Shown: positions 16,550-24,860, counted from the stretch's first letter. The stretch is DNA of 64,000 bases from Rhodanobacter sp. (GCA_040371205.1 AP031382.1:1981562-2045561); one strand, 5' to 3'. Program-made: numbers and translations. The notes: generated by a model not told the origin, from the letters alone.

Positions 16550-17143
16550 ATGAAAAGTCTTATGAAAGCTGCCGTTCTGGCGCTGTCCATCGTGGCTTCG
16601 GCTGCCTTCGCCTCTCCGGACGCTGCGCACCTGCCCGTCACGCACCTGGCCACCCTCACCAGCACCCCCGGCGAAACGGAACACGCGTTCCTCCTGCGCA
16701 TTGCACCTCAGCTCCGCGACTACGCCGCCCGCACCGGCTACCAAGCGTGCGGTCTGATCGGCACGGACGGGCACGGGGGCCTCGGCATCGAGCTGGGCTC
16801 CAACCAGTCACACCTGGGCTGCATTGCGCACGCGCTGCCCGAGGGCATGACCGCCACGGGCGAGAGCATCCACGGACCTGGCAAAAAGGGCGGCTTCACG
16901 ATGTCGAACACCGACAAAGTGATCTTCGCCGCGATGGATGACCCGCATGACGAAGTGGACGGGCTGACGCCGGACAGCGGCATCCTGGTCACGATGCACG
17001 GCCAGGATCCCAACGTGTTTTCTGACACGGATTTCGCCGCACCCAGCTACCTCGTCACGCCGACGGCCCTGCTCTACCAGCACGGCCGGAACCACGTGCA
17101 AGCGATTGAAGGCGAGCAGAGCGCCTTGGCCGCCACGCCCTGA
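16550..17143 (+). CDS. Secreted protein with JAB/MPN-like motif pattern
   Basis: 197 aa with a clear signal peptide (MKSLMKAAVLALSIVASAAF, cleavage near ASA-FAS), so periplasmic or exported. The mature part contains YQACGLIGTDGHGG and, later, ILVTMHGQDPNVFSDTDF followed by YLVTPTALLYQHG. This pattern recalls the His-x-His-Pro...Ser...Asp zinc site of JAB/MPN metallohydrolases as seen in secreted peptidases. The canonical second His is missing, so activity is doubtful. The chosen ATG gives the signal peptide; longer frames do not. Confidence 0.6.
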   Translation: MKSLMKAAVLALSIVASAAFASPDAAHLPVTHLATLTSTPGETEHAFLLRIAPQLRDYAARTGYQACGLIGTDGHGGLGIELGSNQSHLGCIAHALPEGMTATGESIHGPGKKGGFTMSNTDKVIFAAMDDPHDEVDGLTPDSGILVTMHGQDPNVFSDTDFAAPSYLVTPTALLYQHGRNHVQAIEGEQSALAATP

Positions 17144-17174
17144 ACCCACACTCACCCCCAAGGGGAGCTTGACC

Positions 17175-17606
17175 ATGTCCACCGCAACGCGGATAGACGA
17201 AGAAACGGTTGATCAAGTCAACCGTCATTCCAGTCGCATGACCCGGCTTCAAGTTGACCTGATGCACCAGCGTCAACGTTCGCAGGAATCGACGCAGGGC
17301 GCCCGTCGCCGCGCGGTTCAGCGCGAGAACGACGATTTAGAGGACGAATGCGTTCGATTGCGGGCCGCGCTGGCCGAAGCCGAGGAGCTGATCGACTTTT
17401 GGGCCAACGGCAGCGAAGCGTTCCGGCGCACGTTGAGGCACCTACACGAAAGCTGGACGCCGCCGGCAGGGACGGAAACCGACTTGAACACAATGGTGAA
17501 CACCCACCACGCTGATGCACGGCAGGATCCGGCGTGGATCGAGAAGCGGGACGCGACGACGAAACAGCAGCGCGAGCGCATCCGCAACCGTCAGACTCCC
17601 AGATGA
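17175..17606 (+). CDS. Coiled-coil hypothetical protein
   Basis: 143 aa, hydrophilic. Residues 10-80 form a predicted coiled coil rich in Arg/Glu/Gln (RLQVDLMHQRQRSQ, RENDDLEDECVRLRAALAEA). No signal peptide. It follows the secreted protein by 31 bp with AAGGGGAGC as ribosome-binding site and ends just before a strong terminator, so the two form a short operon. Function unknown. Confidence 0.7.
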   Translation: MSTATRIDEETVDQVNRHSSRMTRLQVDLMHQRQRSQESTQGARRRAVQRENDDLEDECVRLRAALAEAEELIDFWANGSEAFRRTLRHLHESWTPPAGTETDLNTMVNTHHADARQDPAWIEKRDATTKQQRERIRNRQTPR

Positions 17607-17628
17607 ACTGACCGTTTGCACGCATTTG

Positions 17629-17653
17629 GGCCGCCTTTGGGCGGCCTTTTTTT
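17629..17653 (+). terminator. Rho-independent terminator
   Basis: Stem GGCCGCC/GGCGGCC with a TTTG loop, followed by seven T residues. It ends the 16550-17606 operon and insulates the adhesin promoter. Confidence 0.9.
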
Positions 17654-17672
17654 CATCAAGATTCAACCTGAT

Positions 17673-17734
17673 GGGGTGGCCTCACCCCTTTTTTGGCTCT
17701 TGGGGGTTGACGGCGCCCGATCCTTCGCTTTGAT
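17673..17734 (+). promoter_or_regulatory. Operator plus promoter for the YadA-type adhesin
   Basis: Operator GGGGTGGCCTCACCCC (17673-17688), then -35 TTGACG (17707-17712), 16-bp spacer and -10 TTTGAT (17729-17734). Here the operator is upstream of the -35, unlike the early-region promoters. Confidence 0.7.
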
Positions 17735-17787
17735 GTTTTAGGAGGGCGCCCGCTCTCGTCTCCCAAACCCCACGAGAGCCCGCCCTC

Positions 17788-19638
17788 ATGCTTCGACGCC
17801 TCCTCCCCGCCCTACTGCTGGCCGCCCTGGTTGCGCCAGCCTTGCATGCACAGACCACGTTGACCTGCGCCACCGGCCAAGTCTGCTCTGACACCAACGG
17901 CAATCAAATTCTGGGGAACAACACACTCAGCGCACCCAACGTGCCGCCCGGCACTTACCAGAACCTGGCCACCAACAACGGCCTGATCGGCGCCGAGAAC
18001 ACGCTGACGGACGCCAACCCGGCTTCGACCACGCCAGGCACACTGCCCCCGCTGCTCTACAACACCTACTTGATCGGCACGAGCAACAACTTCCAGTTGC
18101 AGACGGGCAACAACAACGTGCTGGGCTCCGGGAACAGCGGCACGGGCACGGGTGGCGGCTGGAACATTGTTGGCTACAACAACGCCATCACGAACGGCCA
18201 GCAGAACATCAACATCCTGGGCAGCGGCTTCACCGTGAATGGCGCTCCCACACCGAACCTCAACTATGGCGTCACGCTCTTGGGTGGCGGCAGCTCGCTG
18301 ACCAGTTCGGATGGCATCTACGTGGGTGACAACAACACCGTCACGACCACCACGGCTGCCGGCGCTTACGGCATGACGAACACATTGTCGAACGCGGACC
18401 AGAGCCAGACCGTTGGCAACAACAACCAGGTGACTGCTCCGAGTGCCGTGACGATCGGCAACATGAACAAGAACGGCAGCGCTTACAACATCACGGTCGG
18501 CACCAACAACAACGCTCCGAATCAGACGAACTATGCGTTCGGCAGCAACAACAATCTTGGCGCCGCGAGCAACATGATCCTGGGCCAGGGCAACACCACC
18601 GGTGCCTTGAACCAGATGATCTTCGGCAACAGCAACGTGCTGGGCCCGGATGCGGTGAACACCACGTTGATCGGCTATGGGTGCAGCACTGACCGCGCGA
18701 ACGCGTTGTATGTGTGTGGCTCGACGCTCTCCGGTCTGTCGCCAGGTGTCCAGGCGAATGACGCCGCGACGATGGGCCAGCTCAACACCGGCCTGTCCTA
18801 CCTCGGCGGTGGGGCCAGCTTCAACTTCGCCACGGGCCAGTTCGTCGCCCCAACCTATTCCCTGAGCATGGGCACGTTCCACGACGTGGGCTCGGCCCTG
18901 CTGGCACTCGACAACAAGCCGTCCGGCGGTGGCACGCCCGGTCCGCAAGGGCCTGCCGGTCCAACCGGTCCAGCCGGCCCCCAGGGTCCAGCGGGTCAAA
19001 ATGGCACCGGTGGCGCCAACGTGGCTTCGGGCAAAAACATCGCGGTCACCACCAACGCTAACGGCGACCAAGTCGTGAGCACCGTGGCTGATCCGTCCTT
19101 CTCCTCGGTGACCGCGACGAACGGCACGAGCTCCACCACCGTGTCGGCCACTGGCGTCACGATCACGCCGGCCTCGGGCAATGCCGTCACCTTGTCGGGC
19201 TCCGGCTTGAACAACGGCGACCACGTGATTGACGGCGTGGCTGACGGTCAGATTGCCGTCAACTCGCAGCAAGCCATCAACGGCGGTCAGCTCTTCAACG
19301 CTGAGGCTGCAGCGCGCTCTTACACTGACAACCAGGTGCAGGCCGGCGTGCACACGGCGGAAAACTGGGCCAAGGCCTACACGGATAGCCAGGTCGCGCA
19401 GCTCAATGATCGGATCTCGCGCGTGGGTGCCGCCAGCTCGGCAACGGCCGCTTTGAACGGCAACTACCGCAACACCGCGAACTCCATCGCCGCAGGCCTC
19501 GGCTGGCAGGGCGGCCACAACGCCCTGGCCGTGGGCTACCGCCACCTCTCCTCTGACGGTCGCATGTCCTGGTCCATTCAGGGCTCGGTCTCCGGTCGTG
19601 AACGCTCGGTTGGCGTGGGCATCGGCTACGGCTGGTGA
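17788..19638 (+). CDS. Trimeric autotransporter adhesin (YadA/type Vc)
   Basis: 616 aa. Signal peptide MLRRLLPALLLAALVAPALH, then a head domain of asparagine-rich beta-roll repeats (NN-containing units, about 30-290). A neck-like segment follows (VQANDAATMGQLNTG), then a short collagen-like Gly-X-Y run (GPQGPAGPTGPAGPQGPAG, about 385-405), a second stalk/neck region (ADGQIAVNSQQAINGGQLFN) and the YadA membrane anchor (about 550-616). The anchor ends in an outer-membrane-type C-terminus (GIGYGW). It should trimerise and display the head on the cell surface. On a mobile element this could promote mating contact, aggregation or host binding. Confidence 0.9.
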   Translation: MLRRLLPALLLAALVAPALHAQTTLTCATGQVCSDTNGNQILGNNTLSAPNVPPGTYQNLATNNGLIGAENTLTDANPASTTPGTLPPLLYNTYLIGTSNNFQLQTGNNNVLGSGNSGTGTGGGWNIVGYNNAITNGQQNINILGSGFTVNGAPTPNLNYGVTLLGGGSSLTSSDGIYVGDNNTVTTTTAAGAYGMTNTLSNADQSQTVGNNNQVTAPSAVTIGNMNKNGSAYNITVGTNNNAPNQTNYAFGSNNNLGAASNMILGQGNTTGALNQMIFGNSNVLGPDAVNTTLIGYGCSTDRANALYVCGSTLSGLSPGVQANDAATMGQLNTGLSYLGGGASFNFATGQFVAPTYSLSMGTFHDVGSALLALDNKPSGGGTPGPQGPAGPTGPAGPQGPAGQNGTGGANVASGKNIAVTTNANGDQVVSTVADPSFSSVTATNGTSSTTVSATGVTITPASGNAVTLSGSGLNNGDHVIDGVADGQIAVNSQQAINGGQLFNAEAAARSYTDNQVQAGVHTAENWAKAYTDSQVAQLNDRISRVGAASSATAALNGNYRNTANSIAAGLGWQGGHNALAVGYRHLSSDGRMSWSIQGSVSGRERSVGVGIGYGW

Positions 19639-19696
19639 TCCCGCTGTCGCCCTGCTCGATCTTGAAACTCCCCGTTCCCCCAAAGTGAGCCCGCCC

Positions 19697-20239
19697 ATGA
19701 AGCCCTTCGTCTCTGCTTTCCTCCTGCTCTCCGCTCCGGCCTTCGCTGGGCAGAACATCTCGGCCAGCGTCTACGACAGCCGCGCCACGCTCGCTGCGGA
19801 AAGTGCAGAGCTGGCGACGGTGGTTGCGATCCGGCCTGTCGTCATCAAGAACAGCGGGGCCAACACCGGCACCTATGTGGGTGGCGCGATCGGTGGCGCC
19901 ACGGGTTATGCCCTGACCTCTCGCACGCATTCCTTTGCCGCCAAGACGGTGGGTTCATTGTTGGGGGGCGTCACGGGAGCGGCGATTGGTCAGGGCGCCA
20001 TGAATGCACGAGGGCCTTCAACCGCCGTGCAAATCTTCGTCCAGCGCATGGGCTACAACGGGCGCCTTTTGCCGCAATTGACCGGCGTGGTTGAAGCCGA
20101 TGACCAGGGCATCCGTCCTGGTGATCGCGTGCTTCTGGTGCGCGGGCGAAATGGCTTCTCGATCGTGCGCACGGATGCGCCGGCCATGGGTCCTGAGACC
20201 TATGCGCGGTCGCCTGCCGCGAATGGGACGCTGCCATGA
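19697..20239 (+). CDS. Secreted glycine-zipper envelope protein
   Basis: 180 aa. Signal peptide MKPFVSAFLLLSAPAFA, cleaved before GQNIS; there is no lipobox Cys. The mature part has a glycine-zipper region (GTYVGGAIGGATGY and TVGSLLGGVTGAAIGQGA) of the SlyB/Pcp type, then a beta-rich C-terminus. Such proteins sit at or near the outer membrane. The gene follows the adhesin by 58 bp and overlaps the next start (ATGA), so it probably belongs to a surface-structure operon. Confidence 0.8.
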   Translation: MKPFVSAFLLLSAPAFAGQNISASVYDSRATLAAESAELATVVAIRPVVIKNSGANTGTYVGGAIGGATGYALTSRTHSFAAKTVGSLLGGVTGAAIGQGAMNARGPSTAVQIFVQRMGYNGRLLPQLTGVVEADDQGIRPGDRVLLVRGRNGFSIVRTDAPAMGPETYARSPAANGTLP

Positions 20240-20748
20240 AACGCTGGTTCACGTCTGCGCTCGCAGTGTCGCCGGCAGTGCTGACGGTGCTGATGTGCGG
20301 ATTTTTTATCCATAATATCAACGTCCAGGATGCAGCCCGCGAACTCACCCGCACCACGACCGAGGCTGTGCTCAATGCGCATGCGGCTGTTTCAGCGGCC
20401 CAGAACATCCGCGAGGACCGCAAAGGCGATTACACCGATCTTTCAGCTTCTTGGTTTCGTGGTTCCGCGATCGGCTGGGATCCGATCGTGCCGTTTTCGG
20501 GACCGGGCTATCCCAATGTGGGCTCTTTCAAGAAATTCGGGATGCACGCCAGCCATGTCCCCAGCGTGGCGTGCGTGCCTTTTGTGCTCGCCGCCAGCGC
20601 CGCCTTCGATGACGTGTATGTCGGCGGAACCAGTTCGCTCGATCGCGGCCAGTCCGTTTTCTACGATGGCAATTTCCTGGACTTCGACAAGCTCGATGCC
20701 GCCTGCCACGCCGCAGCCTTCGTGGACATCGACCTCATCACGCACTGA
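20236..20748 (+). CDS. Membrane-anchored pilin-like protein
   Basis: 170 aa. An N-terminal membrane segment (ALAVSPAVLTVLMCGFFI) is followed by a periplasmic domain. SAAQNIREDRKGDYTDLSAS and the C-terminal pair of cysteines (SVACVPFV ... DAACHAAAF) match the body of PilS-like type IVb pilins. It lacks a recognisable prepilin cleavage site. The next gene shares the same plan (SAAQQIQSTHSGDYADF), so the two look like diverged duplicates. ATGA overlap with the previous gene. Confidence 0.7.
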   Translation: MKRWFTSALAVSPAVLTVLMCGFFIHNINVQDAARELTRTTTEAVLNAHAAVSAAQNIREDRKGDYTDLSASWFRGSAIGWDPIVPFSGPGYPNVGSFKKFGMHASHVPSVACVPFVLAASAAFDDVYVGGTSSLDRGQSVFYDGNFLDFDKLDAACHAAAFVDIDLITH

Positions 20749-20760
20749 CCAGAGCCTTCC

Positions 20761-21201
20761 ATGAAACGACTTTGCCTCACCCTTTTCGCCCTTGCTTTTG
20801 CAGCTCCGGTGTTCGCCGCGGCTCCGGCTCACGAAGCCCAGTTGGTCGTGAGCGCGGCCCAGCAAATCCAATCCACCCATTCGGGCGACTACGCTGATTT
20901 TGTGAACCCCACACCCGTGATCGACACGGCGTGGGGGCCGGTCCTGGCGTATTCGGGTTCCGGTTTCCTGGACGTGCACACCACCAAGGCCTTCGGCTTG
21001 CACCTGGACGGCATCCCGCACCAGGCCTGTGTGCGCTTCATCAAGGCTGCAGCCCCGCGCTTCCAGGACGTGTGGGTGGCCGGGGCATCACCAGTTGCCA
21101 CGGGTTTCTCCGTTTTTGCCGGCGGCCACCTCAACCAGGCGTTGTTGGACAAGGCGTGCCGCGCGGACGACAGCCTGGGCGCGGAGTTCATCACGCGTTG
21201 A
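20761..21201 (+). CDS. Secreted pilin-like protein, paralogue of preceding gene
   Basis: 146 aa with a cleavable signal peptide (MKRLCLTLFALAFAAPVFAA). The mature domain shares the SAAQQIQSTHSGDYADF start, a central aromatic glycine-rich loop and two cysteines (HQACVRFI, DKACRADD) with the product of 20236-20748. Those features also occur in the globular domain of PilS-type pilins. Without a pilin N-helix it cannot enter a pilus by itself and may be a periplasmic partner. It ends before a terminator at 21224. Confidence 0.7.
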   Translation: MKRLCLTLFALAFAAPVFAAAPAHEAQLVVSAAQQIQSTHSGDYADFVNPTPVIDTAWGPVLAYSGSGFLDVHTTKAFGLHLDGIPHQACVRFIKAAAPRFQDVWVAGASPVATGFSVFAGGHLNQALLDKACRADDSLGAEFITR

Positions 21202-21223
21202 CGAACGCGTATCGACGGGAAAG

Positions 21224-21246
21224 CCGCCTTTCGGGGCGGATTTTTC
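21224..21246 (+). terminator. Rho-independent terminator
   Basis: CCGCC/GGCGG stem (loop TTTCGG) followed by ATTTTT. It separates the adhesin/pilin-like operon from the pilin operon. Confidence 0.8.
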
Positions 21247-21257
21247 GTGTCTGGGGG

Positions 21258-21309
21258 TTGACGCGACGCTTCGTTTTGAGAGGGTGAAATTATGGGGTGA
21301 GCCCACCCC
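21258..21309 (+). promoter_or_regulatory. Promoter plus operator for the type IV pilin genes
   Basis: -35 TTGACG (21258-21263), 16-bp spacer, -10 GAGGGT (21280-21285), and operator GGGGTGAGCCCACCCC (21294-21309) covering the expected start of transcription. This places the pilin genes in the element-wide regulon. Confidence 0.75.
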
Positions 21310-21340
21310 GATCAAAACCCATCTTCTCCCGGAGATCCCC

Positions 21341-21988
21341 ATGAACGCTGTTGCTCTGCCTTGTTCCATCCCTCGATTGAAACGCCGTTCTCGGGCCTTC
21401 GGCTTGCTCGAAGTCATCCTGGTGTTCGCCATCGTCATCGGCGCGGCGGCCATCGTGTTCAGCGTGTTCGGTTTCGCTCATGGTGCTTCGGAAGCCTCGG
21501 AGCTGGCCGACGAAACAAATCTCGTGGCCGCGAATTTGCGCACAAGTCCCTGGGGTATCGCGCACGATTATTCGACGATCCCCGGCACGTATTCGGTCCA
21601 ATGGTTCCCCGGGGTTTATCCCTCATCCTGGAACCAGAACGGTCAGGCGGTGGAGCCGATCACGGGCAATGCCGTGGGGATCGGGCCCGGCTACACAAAT
21701 CAAGAGTTCAGCGTGACGCTGAACTACGTCCCAGCGGACGCGTCCGAGTGCCAGAAACTGGGTTCGGAACTGGCCGCCCAGGGCTACGACGACGTGTTGT
21801 GGGCCTCAGCCAGCAACACGGCGACGGGTGGCACGATCTTCGTGAGCACCAGTGGTCAAGGTAAGCCACCCTCCACGCACACGATCAACCAGTCTGCGCT
21901 TGCGTCCTATTGCGGCGGCAGCGCCGGCAACGTGGGGAGCGCGGGTGCGACGCCTGGCTACTCCGGCTTCACTGTCATCGGCCACTGA
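21341..21988 (+). CDS. Type IV prepilin-like protein A
   Basis: 215 aa. A basic leader (RLKRRSRA) is followed by a type IV pilin N-helix, FGLLEVILVFAIVIGAAAI. If cleavage is after Ala, the mature protein starts Phe1 with Glu5, as in standard prepilins. The periplasmic domain contains PWGIAHDYSTIPGTY and two cysteines (ASECQKLG, ASYCGGSA), as in PilS-like type IVb pilins. First gene behind the operator-controlled promoter. The prepilin peptidase and assembly ATPase are not in this window. Confidence 0.8.
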   Translation: MNAVALPCSIPRLKRRSRAFGLLEVILVFAIVIGAAAIVFSVFGFAHGASEASELADETNLVAANLRTSPWGIAHDYSTIPGTYSVQWFPGVYPSSWNQNGQAVEPITGNAVGIGPGYTNQEFSVTLNYVPADASECQKLGSELAAQGYDDVLWASASNTATGGTIFVSTSGQGKPPSTHTINQSALASYCGGSAGNVGSAGATPGYSGFTVIGH

Positions 21989-21989
21989 C

Positions 21990-22586
21990 ATGACTTCCTA
22001 TGCCCCGCCCCTTCCCTTGCTCCAACCTGTGCCCGGGAGCCAGGACTGTCCTCGGAAGTGGCGGGGCACCTTTTTTTCTCCGGGCTTTTTGATGTTTGAC
22101 GCCATTCTGTGGCTCGGCCTCGGAGTTTCCGTCGCCGCCGTCGCCCTTGCTGTGTTCTTGATGACGTGGAGCGGTGGCGAAACCGCACAAGCCCAGGCGT
22201 GGGTCCAGGATACGGCGCAGCGCACCGCTGCCGCTTACATGTCACGCCCCGACTATTCGCTGCTCACGCAAGCCAGCGCGCAACAAGACGGGCTCTTTCC
22301 TGCCGCCGCCTTCTCCGGGGGCAAGCTCACCAATCCGTGGGGCGGTGATTTCGCCATCACCGGAGTCGATACATCTCTGAAACCGATGGGCGCGATGGTC
22401 ATCACGATGGACAGTGTTCCCGCCGGTGATTGCACGAAGCTCGCGGCCAGCCTTGTCACGAGCGCGGATTCGATTACGGTCGATGGAACCCCTGTTTCAA
22501 CGGGGCACACACGGCCCGATCCGCAAACCACGAGCATTGCGTGCCAAACGAAGGGGCGGCTTCAATTCACCTACGTCAAGCGCTGA
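21990..22586 (+). CDS. Type IV prepilin-like protein B (Asp in place of Glu5)
   Basis: 198 aa from the ATG at 21990, 1 nt after the previous stop. After a 34-residue leader ending SPG comes the helix FLMFDAILWLGLGVSVAAVA. It aligns without gaps to pilin C for 32 residues, both ending TWSGGE, and places Asp where pilins have Glu5. The body has NPWGGDFAI and two cysteines (GDCTKLAA, SIACQTKG). A terminator-like hairpin overlaps the leader codons, so a shorter protein from the ATG at 22092 is possible, but it would lose the leader. Probably a minor pilin. Confidence 0.65.
   Translation: MTSYAPPLPLLQPVPGSQDCPRKWRGTFFSPGFLMFDAILWLGLGVSVAAVALAVFLMTWSGGETAQAQAWVQDTAQRTAAAYMSRPDYSLLTQASAQQDGLFPAAAFSGGKLTNPWGGDFAITGVDTSLKPMGAMVITMDSVPAGDCTKLAASLVTSADSITVDGTPVSTGHTRPDPQTTSIACQTKGRLQFTYVKR
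22029..22077 (+). terminator. Terminator-like hairpin within the leader region of pilin B
   Basis: GTGCCC (22029-22034) and GGGCAC (22064-22069) with an inner AGGAC/GTCCT stem, followed by CC and seven T residues. It resembles a terminator between pilin A and pilin B and could attenuate the downstream pilins. Confidence 0.55.
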
Positions 22587-22589
22587 TCC

Positions 22590-24464
22590 ATGCGGCAAAT
22601 CCGACACAACCAACTCGCGTTCTCATTGCTGGAAGCCATGGTGGCGGCCGGCTTGATCGCAGGTGTGGCGGGGGTCACCTACGCGATCTTTTCTCCGACT
22701 TGGAGTGGTGGCGAAGTCACCGGTGAGGTGTCACGCCTGGATCAACTTCGGCGTGCCGTGCCGGGGCTGTATGCCAGTGCACCGGACTTTCAGGGCATCG
22801 GCACGGATGCCACGCTGGCTCACCTGGCGAACGCATCCCCGTGGGGGAGCTTCTCGCTTCAATCGGCGAAAGTGAACGCACCGAATGATGGTTGGCTCGC
22901 CGCGTATGCAGGCGTGCCCACGAAGGAATGCGAGGGCCTGGTCAACGCAGAGATGGGCCGCGAATGGACGTCCATTCAAGTGGACGGCACCGCCCTCAAT
23001 GACGCGCCCCAGGGATTGACGCTCTGCCAGACCTCGAACGCCCACGCGATGGCGTTCACGATGTGGGGTGGCTACCGTGGAGGTGCGGGTGTGGGCCAGT
23101 TGCTGCCACCGGGATCCGGTCAGCCGCGCAACCCGCCGCCCGGCATGCCCACACCGCCGGTGATCCCACCGCCCCCTTGGACTCCGACGCCGCCCCCTGA
23201 GGGTCTGCCTTCACCGGGTCCAACGCCTGCACCAGGTCCTAGTCCCGCACCCGGACCGGCGCCGCCTCCGGTCTATCCACCGATGCCGCCACCACCTGGC
23301 TATCCGCCCGTGTGCGTGGCAGCGCCATCACAGACGCAAGCGATCGCGTGCCCGGCTGGTCAAATTCAGTCCGTGTCGCCGTATGGCCCTGACGGCATCA
23401 GTCAGTCGCGGTCGGCGACGTGCACTTACAAATATGGCGTGTCTGTCTACGGATCCTGGGTGACCACCGGCAACACGTGCGCGCCCAAGTGCGTGGCTCC
23501 GCCCACGGGCACCGGCACTCAAACCGGATCGTGTCCGGCGGGCCAGGTCACCAGCAGCGGGGCCACGTCGTTCGGACAGACACAGTCCATCACTTACGCG
23601 TGCCCGGCGCCGACGGGGGCCTACACGACTGCTTATGGATCATGGACGCCAGCGGTGTCGTCCGTGTGTGCACCGAAGTGCGTGGCGCCGGCCCCGACGA
23701 CTGGGAGCCAGACGGGCTACTGTCCCGCGAACCAGGTCACCAGCTCGGGGGCCACATCCTTCACCCAGACACGATCGGTCACCTACGCGTGCCCAGCGCC
23801 ACAGGGGAGCTACTCCACCGCTTACGGCGCCTGGGCGCCGCTGGCATCGAGCGTCTGTGCGCCCAAGTGTGTGGCACCAGGCCCGAGTTCAACTCAGGAA
23901 TACCGGTGGGATCCCACGACACGCTATGGCACGTGCCCCGCCGGTCAGTCTGGGACGATCAGCTACACCGAACAGCAAGTGCGAACGGACACGACCACCT
24001 ACGCGTGCCCGGCCCCGCAAGGGGGCTACACCAGCTCCACGAGCTATGGTGGGTGGAGTGATACCGGCGCGACGACGAATTACGTCAACACGTGCACGCC
24101 CAATGCACCTCCCACGGCGTCGGGGAACGGCTGCACCGCTACGGGCATTCCTGGCTCGGGGGTCACGTCCACACCGTGGAGTTTGACCTGGCCGCAGGCC
24201 ACCACCGTGCAGAAGTCCTGCACGTGCTCCGTGACCCTCACCAACAACGGGGTTTCCCAAGGCGTGAGCCTGACCGCCTCCTCGTTTAGCTCGGGTGGCG
24301 GTGGCTACTACGGCTACAACTCCGCCACGTATTCCGTGGGCGGCGGCACCTTCACCGTGGGGGTGATGATCAACGCAAGCAGCTCACAAACGGGGAGCGG
24401 CACGAAATGGGCGTCCACGTGCCAGATTTCGGTGGCGTTGCCGAACGGTGGCGCTGAGCCCTAA
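22590..24464 (+). CDS. Type IV pilin-adhesin fusion with proline-rich stalk and Cys-rich repeats
   Basis: 624 aa. Prepilin N-terminus: leader MRQIRHNQLA, then FSLLEAMVAAGLIAGVAGVT (Glu5 kept). Residues to about 165 form the pilin body (SPWGSFSLQSAKV, two Cys). Residues 170-240 are a Pro-rich stalk (PPPPWTPTPPPEGLPSPGPT). Four repeats of about 60 residues follow (about 240-500), typified by CPAGQVTSSGATSFGQTQS, YACPAP, then SSVCAPKCVAP, each with paired cysteines. A C-terminal Cys-containing beta-rich domain (QKSCTCSVTL) completes it. The plan suggests a tip or minor pilin carrying an adhesin, comparable in role to PilV but not in sequence. Confidence 0.75.
   Translation: MRQIRHNQLAFSLLEAMVAAGLIAGVAGVTYAIFSPTWSGGEVTGEVSRLDQLRRAVPGLYASAPDFQGIGTDATLAHLANASPWGSFSLQSAKVNAPNDGWLAAYAGVPTKECEGLVNAEMGREWTSIQVDGTALNDAPQGLTLCQTSNAHAMAFTMWGGYRGGAGVGQLLPPGSGQPRNPPPGMPTPPVIPPPPWTPTPPPEGLPSPGPTPAPGPSPAPGPAPPPVYPPMPPPPGYPPVCVAAPSQTQAIACPAGQIQSVSPYGPDGISQSRSATCTYKYGVSVYGSWVTTGNTCAPKCVAPPTGTGTQTGSCPAGQVTSSGATSFGQTQSITYACPAPTGAYTTAYGSWTPAVSSVCAPKCVAPAPTTGSQTGYCPANQVTSSGATSFTQTRSVTYACPAPQGSYSTAYGAWAPLASSVCAPKCVAPGPSSTQEYRWDPTTRYGTCPAGQSGTISYTEQQVRTDTTTYACPAPQGGYTSSTSYGGWSDTGATTNYVNTCTPNAPPTASGNGCTATGIPGSGVTSTPWSLTWPQATTVQKSCTCSVTLTNNGVSQGVSLTASSFSSGGGGYYGYNSATYSVGGGTFTVGVMINASSSQTGSGTKWASTCQISVALPNGGAEP
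23310..24090 (+). repeat. Four coding tandem repeats in the pilin-adhesin gene
   Basis: Repeat units of roughly 185-200 bp encode the Cys-rich modules. Units 2 and 3 are closest (shared QVTSSGATSF, TYACPAP and SSVCAPKCVAP); units 1 and 4 are diverged. Such repeats can gain or lose copies by recombination. Confidence 0.75.
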
Positions 24465-24551
24465 ACGGCGGGGTAACAGGCTCAGGCCGGATCGACACCT
24501 GGGCGAAGGTCGATGGTAGAACGCACTCACCCCATCTAGGAGGGGAAGACG

Positions 24552-24830
24552 ATGAACTGGGTCACCCGACAGATCGACGAATTCACTTTGTGGTTGCTCA
24601 ACGACCACCGTTCGCGCATGAACCTGGTTCGCCAGTATTTGTGGCGCCAGGCCCGCAACCGTGCCCATGCCGATCACCGACACATGAAGCGCCAGCGCCA
24701 GCTGCGCGAGGACACCGTGCGGCCCCAGGCTGTGCGCCAGCTCCAACAGCGCCAGGAGACCCGTGCGTTGCTGGCTGAGCACCGCGCCTGGAACGCGAGC
24801 CGCGCGCGGGGTCACGTGCAGCATTTCTGA
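24552..24830 (+). CDS. Small basic hypothetical protein
   Basis: 92 aa, very basic and His/Arg/Gln-rich (HRHMKRQRQLREDTVRPQAV). Excellent ribosome-binding site (AGGAGGGGAAGACG before ATG). It is followed by a terminator. Composition fits nucleic-acid binding, but no domain is recognisable. Confidence 0.7.
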   Translation: MNWVTRQIDEFTLWLLNDHRSRMNLVRQYLWRQARNRAHADHRHMKRQRQLREDTVRPQAVRQLQQRQETRALLAEHRAWNASRARGHVQHF

Positions 24831-24860
24831 GCCGTTTTAGAGCGCTTTATAGTCCCCAGG

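Noticed and set aside
17812-19758. 648-aa open frame on the minus strand opposite the adhesin gene
   Set aside because: It mirrors the repetitive GC-rich YadA coding sequence, has no domain pattern or ribosome-binding site, and the plus strand protein is convincing over its full length.
23310-24090. Regular repeats considered as a CRISPR array
   Set aside because: Repeat units are 185-200 bp, in frame, and encode Cys-rich protein modules.
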